The notes below the pieces were generated by a model. It did not search any database and had not been told where the DNA came from. It saw only the letters and a program-made list of their open reading frames with translations. This document shows positions 58,482 to 64,000 of a stretch of 64,000 nucleotides of DNA, piece after piece (position 1 is the stretch's first letter; every line of letters begins with the position of its first letter). Source of the DNA: Sulfurospirillum sp036802865 (GTDB lineage: Bacteria; Campylobacterota; Campylobacteria; Campylobacterales; Sulfurospirillaceae); assembly GCF_036802865.1 (NCBI RefSeq), contig NZ_DAIRVK010000004.1:218894-282893 (forward strand). Reading direction: 5' to 3'. The position numbers were made by a program, and so were the translations under genes.

Positions 58482-60506
58482 ATGAAACAGAAGGTTAGCT
58501 TTGGCTTGGCACTCTCATTGATTACTGCATCCGTGTTGATGGGTGAGACATTTGAGTTAGGAAAAATTGAGGTAAGTGAATCAAAAGATATTAGTGCAAA
58601 TCATACGACACAATCTGTTGATGCGCAAACAATCAAAGATACAGAGAGCAAAACTGTTGCACAAGCTTTAGAGAGTATTCCTGGTACATATATAGAGCAA
58701 ACAGGTGCAAGAAATGATACTGGAGTACGTATACGTGGCTTTAAACAAAGTCGTGTACCTGTTTATGTGGATGGTATACCAGTTTATGTACCGTACGATA
58801 AAACAACGGACTTAAGTCGTTTTACAACATATGATATAAGTGAAATTGAGGTTTCAAAAGGCTATGTTTCACCGATGTATGGAGCAAATACAATGGGTGG
58901 AGCTGTAAACCTTATTACAAAAAAACCTACCAAAGAGTTTGAAGGTGAAATAGGCGCAGGTGTTTTTAGTGGCAATGGTCAAGAAGAGTACTTGACGATG
59001 GCGACCAATCAGGGTAAATACTATGGATTAATCTCAGTTTCTAATTATGAAAGAGATTATTTTAAGCTCTCTAATGACTATACCGCAGCAGGTAATGAAA
59101 ATGGTGGTAAACGCGAAAATTCAGATTCTAAAGATAAAAAAATAAATATCAAAGTAGGCTATACTCCAAACGACACAGACGAATATGCATTTAATTATAT
59201 TGCGCAACGTGGTGAAAAAGGGCAACCTTATTTTGCTGATGCGGCAACACCTTTTTATCCAAGTAATAAAAGCCCATATACACGTCATTGGTCTTGGCCA
59301 GATTGGGATAAAACAAGTTATTATTTTTTAACGAAGACAGCGATTAATGATGCAATTATGGTCAAATCGCGTTGGTATAGGGATGAGTTTAACAATAAAA
59401 TCAATTGGTATAATGATTTACCTTCGACAAGTACTGCAATAACAACCGTGTCCGAATACGATGATTATACATTAGGTGGAAATATTGAGTTAGATTTGAA
59501 ATTGACAGATGCTCAAATGTTAAAATTATCTGTCACTGAAAAAAAAGATTATCATAAAGACATTGATTCTGGCTATCCTGGAGTTGATATTAAGGCAGAA
59601 GGAACCACCATATCTTATGGATTAGAGTATTCATTAAAAGTTACAGATCAGATCACATGGATAGTAGGAGCGTCTTATGATAAAAATAAAATTGATGAAG
59701 CTCAATATCGAAATAGCAATGCATCTGGCTTACCAATTAAAGAATTTCCTCATTATGACACTGATGCATTCAACCCAGAAACAGCTCTTTACTATAAACT
59801 AAGTGATGCAACAACCTTATATGGCAGTATTGCGAAAAAAAGTAATATACCTACATTAAAAGATAGATACTCAACAAAAATGGGTAATTATGTTCCTAAT
59901 CCAGAGTTAAAAACAGAACACTCTATAAATTATGAACTGGGTGTTGACCAAAAATTAGGTGATACCCAAGTCGCTCATGTAGCTTTTTTTCTATCAGAAT
60001 CGGATGATTATATTGCATCCGTAAGCGTTCCAAATGTTGCGGGTGTTTGCACAAGCGGCAAATGTAGCCAAAGTCAAAATATTGGAAAAGAAGAACATAA
60101 AGGTATAGAAGTATCGTTAGATTCGTATTGGGCTGAATCTTTAACAAGTAGCCTTTCATACACTTATATTGATGCAGATATTAAGGATAATCCAGTCAAT
60201 CCCTATGTTACAGATATTCCAAAACACAGTGTTGTTGGACGTCTGAAATATTCACCGATTGCAACAGTTGATATTATTCCACAGTTTCGTTACGAAAGTG
60301 AGCGATATATGAGAGGCGAAGCTATTTATAGCCAATATCAAAGTCCAGATTTTTTCTTAATGGATTTAAAAGTAGCCTATCGACCAGTTAAAGCACTGGA
60401 ATTAGCTGTTGGCGTGAAAAATATGTTTGATAAAGACTACTACTATAGCTACGGCTATCCTCAAGAGGGTCGAAGTTATTACGCTAATGCGCGTTATAGT
60501 TTCTAA
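58482..60506 (+). CDS. TonB-dependent outer-membrane receptor 2
   Basis: 674 residues. Signal peptide MKQKVSFGLALSLITASVLMG; TonB-box-like FELGKIEVSE; plug with GVRIRGFKQSRVPVYVDGIP and YGANTMGGAVNLITKKP; barrel ending NARYSF with C-terminal Phe. Two cysteines (VCTSGKC) form a probable loop disulfide. Distinct from receptor 1, so it may take a different cargo of the same class. The gene is more AT-rich than the transporter genes upstream. Confidence 0.92.
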   Translation: MKQKVSFGLALSLITASVLMGETFELGKIEVSESKDISANHTTQSVDAQTIKDTESKTVAQALESIPGTYIEQTGARNDTGVRIRGFKQSRVPVYVDGIPVYVPYDKTTDLSRFTTYDISEIEVSKGYVSPMYGANTMGGAVNLITKKPTKEFEGEIGAGVFSGNGQEEYLTMATNQGKYYGLISVSNYERDYFKLSNDYTAAGNENGGKRENSDSKDKKINIKVGYTPNDTDEYAFNYIAQRGEKGQPYFADAATPFYPSNKSPYTRHWSWPDWDKTSYYFLTKTAINDAIMVKSRWYRDEFNNKINWYNDLPSTSTAITTVSEYDDYTLGGNIELDLKLTDAQMLKLSVTEKKDYHKDIDSGYPGVDIKAEGTTISYGLEYSLKVTDQITWIVGASYDKNKIDEAQYRNSNASGLPIKEFPHYDTDAFNPETALYYKLSDATTLYGSIAKKSNIPTLKDRYSTKMGNYVPNPELKTEHSINYELGVDQKLGDTQVAHVAFFLSESDDYIASVSVPNVAGVCTSGKCSQSQNIGKEEHKGIEVSLDSYWAESLTSSLSYTYIDADIKDNPVNPYVTDIPKHSVVGRLKYSPIATVDIIPQFRYESERYMRGEAIYSQYQSPDFFLMDLKVAYRPVKALELAVGVKNMFDKDYYYSYGYPQEGRSYYANARYSF

Positions 60507-60524
60507 AATACTTTAGAGGCAAAC

Positions 60525-60557
60525 GTGTTCAAAGAGTTTGTATAGCTCTTTGAACAC
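60525..60557 (+). terminator. Hairpin after TonB receptor 2
   Basis: GTGTTCAAAGAG / CTCTTTGAACAC, perfect 12-bp stem, 9-base loop; no T run follows, so termination strength is uncertain. Confidence 0.6.
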
Positions 60558-60585
60558 CCCTTCTGAGCTTCTTCACCTTCAAGCG

Positions 60586-60608
60586 ATATGCTTAATTTGC
60601 ATATTTAA
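60586..60608. promoter_or_regulatory. Element shared by both fdh upstream regions, copy 2
   Basis: ATATGCTTAATTTGCATA plus TTTAA; 20 of 23 positions equal to 30030-30052, including the TATGC...GCATA dyad. Confidence 0.5.
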
Positions 60609-60681
60609 GTGATTTTTAAGTTTATAAACTACATTTTTCCTTATACAAATAAATTAATATTTCTATGTTACATTTTCATAG

Positions 60682-60705
60682 TTTGGTAAACCATCGTTTA
60701 CTAAA
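60682..60705. promoter_or_regulatory. Inverted repeat TTTGGTAAAC-CATC-GTTTACTAAA
   Basis: 10-bp arms with a single G-T deviation; half-site GGTAAA shared with the palindrome at 27501-27518 before the first fdh operon. Confidence 0.4.
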
Positions 60706-60943
60706 TGGTAATTTATAACGTGTTGTTCATGATATGTGCTTACGTGTTAAGCATACATACGTATCGATGAAGGCCTATAATAACGCATATTTCGCGTTCC
60801 TTCTTTTATACCTCTGTGTTTCCCCCTTTATCATTAACGTCACTCTTAGGTGCATTTTCAATGACCGAAAGAGATTTGGAATGCTTAATTTTTTACATGT
60901 AAACTATATTTAGATGTAAAACATACGATCCAAGGAGGAGTGT

Positions 60944-61141
60944 ATGACAAAGATGCGTCGCAGTTTCCTCAAAACTGCTGTGCTAGGTTCAGCTGTTGCA
61001 GCTATAGGTGTTTCACCATTGGCTTCAGCTGAAAAAATGCCCGTCGTTTCAGGTGGTGTTGTCGTAGGTAAATCTAAAAAAAGAGAGATTACTTACAAAA
61101 AAACGCAAGTCTGGGAAGACTATTATAAGTCTGCTCTGTAG
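60944..61141 (+). CDS. Small twin-arginine protein preceding fdhA2
   Basis: 65 residues: MTKMRRSFLKTAVLGS is a Tat signal; the mature core GKSKKREITYKKT..WEDYY matches the small protein at 30149. RBS AAGGAGG. 14 bp before fdhA2. Conserved pairing with both catalytic subunits suggests a constant part of the enzyme or its export. Confidence 0.82.
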   Translation: MTKMRRSFLKTAVLGSAVAAIGVSPLASAEKMPVVSGGVVVGKSKKREITYKKTQVWEDYYKSAL

Positions 61142-61155
61142 TAAAGGAGGAATGA

Positions 61156-63966
61156 ATGAGTGAAATAATAACTGCATTAAATGCAAAAGTAGGAAGAAGA
61201 AGTTTCCTTAAAATGGCAGCGATCGCTGGTGCTTTTGGCGCAACGGCTGGATTTGCCAGTGAGCAAGTAACACGCGCGGCCACAGAGGAAGAGGTTAAAA
61301 ACCCATTTCCTGGTTCAAAATTGGTCAAAACAATTTGTAATGTCTGTTCAGTCGGTTGTGGCGTTGTAGCAGAAGTACATAATGGTGTTTGGGTTCGTCA
61401 AGAAGTGGCTGGGGATCACCCACTTAGTCTTGGTGGACATTGCTGTAAGGGCGCAGGCATGATCGATATGATCCGCTCTGATGTACGCCTAAAATACCCA
61501 ATGGAAAAAGTGAATGGTCTGTGGAAACGTATCTCATGGGAAGATGCATACACTAAAATTGGTACACAACTTAAAGCCATTCGTGAAAAACATGGCCCCG
61601 ATGCGTCTATGTTCTTAGGTTCGGCTAAAATGAGCAACGAGCAAGCGTACTATCTTCGTAAATTTGCTGCATTTTACGGTACAAACAACATCGATCACCA
61701 AGCAAGGCTTTGTCACAGTTCAACCGTAACAGGTGTTGCGAATACCTTTGGTTATGGTGCGATGACAAACCAACTCGGTGACATTCAAAACTCTAAAGCA
61801 GTACTTATCATGGGTGCAAACCCTGCAGTTGCGCATCCTGTTGGTTTTCAACACTTTTTAAAAGCGAAAGAGCGTAACAACACAAAGTTGATTGTCGTTG
61901 AACCTCGCTTTACAAAAACAGCGGCGAAAGCGGACATGTACGTACGTTTACGTTCAGGTACCGACATTGCGTTTATTTACGGAATGATTCATTTGATTTT
62001 GAAAAACGGTTGGGAAGATAAAAAATATTTACAAGACCGCGTTTATGGCTATGAAGATATTTTCAAAGAGTCTGAAAAATGGACGCCTGATGTCGTTTCA
62101 AAAGTGACAGGTGTGAGTGAAGAAGAGCTTTACCAAGTGACCAAAAGTTTTGCAAGTACAAAACCGGGATGTTTAGTGTGGACAATGGGTTGGACACAAC
62201 ACAGTATTGGTACAAGTAACACTCGCGTTGGACCAATTTTACAGATGATTCTTGGCAATATGGGTGTTGAAGGTGGCGGTTGTAACATTCTACGAGGTCA
62301 TGATAACGTTCAAGGTGCTTCTGATATGGGCTGTTCTTCTGAAACACTTCCTGGCTATTATGGTTTGGAAAATCCAGCATGGGCACATTTCTCACGTGTT
62401 TGGAAAGTTGAACCTGATTACATCAAAAACCGTTTCAAAGCGCCAGAGATGATGAATAAGTCAGGCTTTACATTGGCTCGTTGGTCTTCAGGTGTGACTC
62501 AAAATGAGCAGACGTATAATGCTGGAACAGACCTAAAAGCCCTTGTCGTTATGGGGTGTGGTATTACGTCTACCGCGCAACTTCAAGAGGTCAAAAAAGG
62601 ACTTGATAAAGTTGAGCTTCTTGTCATTACAGACCCATTCATCAATGATGCCGCTATTTTGACCGATCGTAAAGATAACCTCTTTATCCTTCCGGTTGCG
62701 ACTCAGTTTGAAACCAGTGGTTCGGTAACAGCAACAGGCCGTAACGTTCAATGGAGAAGCAAAGTTGTTGAACCTCAATACGAGTGTAAAACAGACCACG
62801 ATATTATGTTCGAATTGGCAAAACGTTTAGGTTTCTACGATGAGTACACCAAAGCATTAGGCGATGGTAACGGTAAATTTGAATGGCCAGAAGATGCGAC
62901 ACGTGAAATTGCACGTGGTATTCGCTCTATCGGTATGGGTGGACATACACCAGAACGTCTTAAAAAACATCAAGAAAATTGGCATATGTTTGAAGAGGTC
63001 AGTATCGCTGGAATGGGACCGATGAAAGGCGAATACTATGGACTTCCATGGCCATGTTGGAATGAAACCCACAGCGGTAGCCCAATTTTGTATAACGTCA
63101 ATAAACCAGTCAGTGATGGCGGTATGGGCTTTAGACTTAACTGGGGACTTGAAAAAGATGGCGTCAGCCTTCTAGCGGGTGAGGGCAGTGCACCAATAGG
63201 TTCTGCTATTGCAAAAGGTTACGGACCATTGACGCTTGAAATGCTTGAAAAAGCAGGTGCAACATTTAGCGAAGAAGAAAAAGTGATTGTTGCAGGTAAA
63301 AACTTTGCGACCGATTTAAGTGGAATTCTCATCAAAAAAGGTCTTGCTTTAGGATTGACTCCGTATGGTAATGGTAAAGCGAGAGCCAAAGCGTGGAATT
63401 TCCCAGATCAAATTCCTATGCACAGAGAGCCTATTCATTCCTATAGTCCTGAGATGGCAAAAGCGTATCCAACGTATCCTGATAAAAAAGATCACTTTAG
63501 GGTTGATACGCAGTATATCTCCGCACAAACCAGACAAGATTACACGAAAGAGTTCCCACTCATTATGATTACAGGTCGTTTGGTAACGCACAGTGGAGCG
63601 GGTGCAGAGACGAGAGCTTCTAAGCATCTTGCAAAGCTTAACCCCGATATGTTCGTAGACATTCATCCAAATACAGCGTTAAGCCTTGGCATTCGCGATG
63701 GAGAGATGGTTTGGGTTTATGGTGTTGAGGGAACGCGTATTCACGTGAAAGCAAAATTCTCACGTACCGTGGATGAAAAAACGGTCTTCTTACCATTCCA
63801 CTATATGGGTAAATTCCAAGGTAAAGATTTAAGTGCAAACTATCCAATAGGTACAAAACCTTACGCAACAGGTGAGTCGGCTAACACAGTGGTTGGTTAC
63901 GGCTATGACATTATGACGCAAATTCCAGAGACAAAAACTGGTCTATGCCGCATCGAAAAAGCGTAG
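61156..63966 (+). CDS. fdhA: Formate dehydrogenase catalytic subunit, cysteine form
   Basis: 936 residues, about the length of the Sec enzyme at 30362, with long identical stretches. Tat signal RRSFLKMAAIAG (14-25); [4Fe-4S] ligands in CNVCSVGCG (C61, C64, C68) and C96/C97. The active-site residue is Cys186 (DHQARL-C-HSS, TGT at 61711-61713) where the first enzyme has Sec. It needs no Sec machinery, so it could replace the Sec enzyme when selenium is scarce. The start ATG 61156 follows AAAGGAGG. fdhB2 begins 13 bp downstream. Confidence 0.95.
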   Translation: MSEIITALNAKVGRRSFLKMAAIAGAFGATAGFASEQVTRAATEEEVKNPFPGSKLVKTICNVCSVGCGVVAEVHNGVWVRQEVAGDHPLSLGGHCCKGAGMIDMIRSDVRLKYPMEKVNGLWKRISWEDAYTKIGTQLKAIREKHGPDASMFLGSAKMSNEQAYYLRKFAAFYGTNNIDHQARLCHSSTVTGVANTFGYGAMTNQLGDIQNSKAVLIMGANPAVAHPVGFQHFLKAKERNNTKLIVVEPRFTKTAAKADMYVRLRSGTDIAFIYGMIHLILKNGWEDKKYLQDRVYGYEDIFKESEKWTPDVVSKVTGVSEEELYQVTKSFASTKPGCLVWTMGWTQHSIGTSNTRVGPILQMILGNMGVEGGGCNILRGHDNVQGASDMGCSSETLPGYYGLENPAWAHFSRVWKVEPDYIKNRFKAPEMMNKSGFTLARWSSGVTQNEQTYNAGTDLKALVVMGCGITSTAQLQEVKKGLDKVELLVITDPFINDAAILTDRKDNLFILPVATQFETSGSVTATGRNVQWRSKVVEPQYECKTDHDIMFELAKRLGFYDEYTKALGDGNGKFEWPEDATREIARGIRSIGMGGHTPERLKKHQENWHMFEEVSIAGMGPMKGEYYGLPWPCWNETHSGSPILYNVNKPVSDGGMGFRLNWGLEKDGVSLLAGEGSAPIGSAIAKGYGPLTLEMLEKAGATFSEEEKVIVAGKNFATDLSGILIKKGLALGLTPYGNGKARAKAWNFPDQIPMHREPIHSYSPEMAKAYPTYPDKKDHFRVDTQYISAQTRQDYTKEFPLIMITGRLVTHSGAGAETRASKHLAKLNPDMFVDIHPNTALSLGIRDGEMVWVYGVEGTRIHVKAKFSRTVDEKTVFLPFHYMGKFQGKDLSANYPIGTKPYATGESANTVVGYGYDIMTQIPETKTGLCRIEKA

Positions 63967-63978
63967 GGGGGGTGAGAG

Positions 63979-64000
63979 ATGGATTATGCAAGAATGAAAT
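63979..64000 (+). CDS. fdhB: Start of the second formate dehydrogenase iron-sulfur subunit (cut by window end)
   Basis: Only MDYARMK is present. G-rich RBS and position after fdhA2 are the same as for fdhB at 33211, whose N-terminus also contains SRMKF. Identity is inferred from gene order. Confidence 0.7.

Larger units (their letters stand above)
60558..60943 (+). promoter_or_regulatory. Upstream region of the second fdh operon
   Basis: 386 bp without a gene. It contains the 23-bp element shared with the first fdh locus (60586-60608), the dyad TTTGGTAAAC-CATC-GTTTACTAAA (60682-60705, one G-T), a hairpin GCTTA/TAAGC (about 60740-60754), AACGC/GCGTT (about 60783-60799), and the palindrome TTTACATGTAAA (60892-60903). 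Strong RBS AAGGAGG before ATG 60944. Confidence 0.45.

Noticed and set aside
44722..60506. Cobalamin or iron-siderophore uptake as the role of the TonB locus
   Set aside because: I saw no cobalamin-riboswitch-like leader before the receptors, while a ModE gene and ModE-like boxes are there. Not excluded for one of the two receptors.

Overview
The window looks like a chromosomal piece of a Sulfurospirillum-like member of the Campylobacterota (Epsilonproteobacteria). Supporting signs are a methylmenaquinol:fumarate reductase operon (mfrABE), formate dehydrogenase operons with small twin-arginine proteins in front of the catalytic subunit, a histidine kinase with the HQWRQPL H-box common in this phylum, TonB/ExbBD systems, low G+C, and densely packed genes with 4-bp overlaps. 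No rRNA, tRNA, insertion sequence, prophage or CRISPR array was seen.

Layout. 1-5.5 kb: end of an EF-hand protein, a two-component system, a CheY-like regulator, a Lys-rich secreted peptide, a transglutaminase-like protein and a MerT/MerP-like pair. 5.6-16.5 kb: DEAD-box helicase, DJ-1/PfpI protein, a second two-component system, a DsbC-like isomerase, an RSH-type HD hydrolase, a DUF234 protein, a CDGSH protein, pirin, YceI with its MarR regulator, and a PsiE-like protein. 16.9-20.6 kb: mfrABE. 20.7-27.3 kb (minus): one overlapping unit coding for a membrane-anchored ligand-binding protein, histidine kinase, response regulator, selA and selB. 27.5-34.7 kb (plus): a formate dehydrogenase locus whose catalytic subunit is read through an in-frame UGA (selenocysteine) with a recognisable SECIS hairpin. 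34.8-39.1 kb: two AraC regulators flanking DoxX, YceI and a porin. 39.6-44.7 kb: crcB/DUF190, then a sulfate ABC importer preceded by a short Cys-rich leader peptide, and a molbindin. 44.7-60.5 kb: a large metal-uptake locus. 60.9-64 kb: a second formate dehydrogenase operon with Cys in place of Sec, cut by the window edge.

The most interesting region is 44.7-60.5 kb. Two gene sets diverge around a ModE-type molybdate/tungstate regulator (51415-52188). The minus arm has a group-II-like truncated globin, a TonB-dependent receptor, a FecB/BtuF-type binding protein, a radical-SAM protein fused to part of such a binding protein, and a SAM methyltransferase. The plus arm has exbB-exbD-tonB, a second globin, a luciferase-like monooxygenase, a binding protein, permease and ATPase of the BtuCD/MolBC type, and a second TonB receptor. 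I find sequences resembling the E. coli ModE operator (ATCGNTATATA, 6-bp gap, inverted copy) upstream of the methyltransferase, the globin-receptor operon, exbB (two copies) and the second receptor. Another lies between the sensor/selAB unit and the first formate dehydrogenase operon. I infer a ModE-controlled, TonB-dependent molybdate/tungstate acquisition system that supplies the Mo/W enzymes encoded on both sides. The cargo form (free oxyanion or metallophore complex) is not visible in the sequence.

Other notable items: a dispersed repeat with three hairpins and compensatory changes (four copies), a highly over-represented palindrome TTACATGTAA, a 23-bp element shared by both formate dehydrogenase upstream regions, a structured leader before mfrA, and paired MarR operators. 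Operators, hairpins and start codons were read by eye; no database search was possible.
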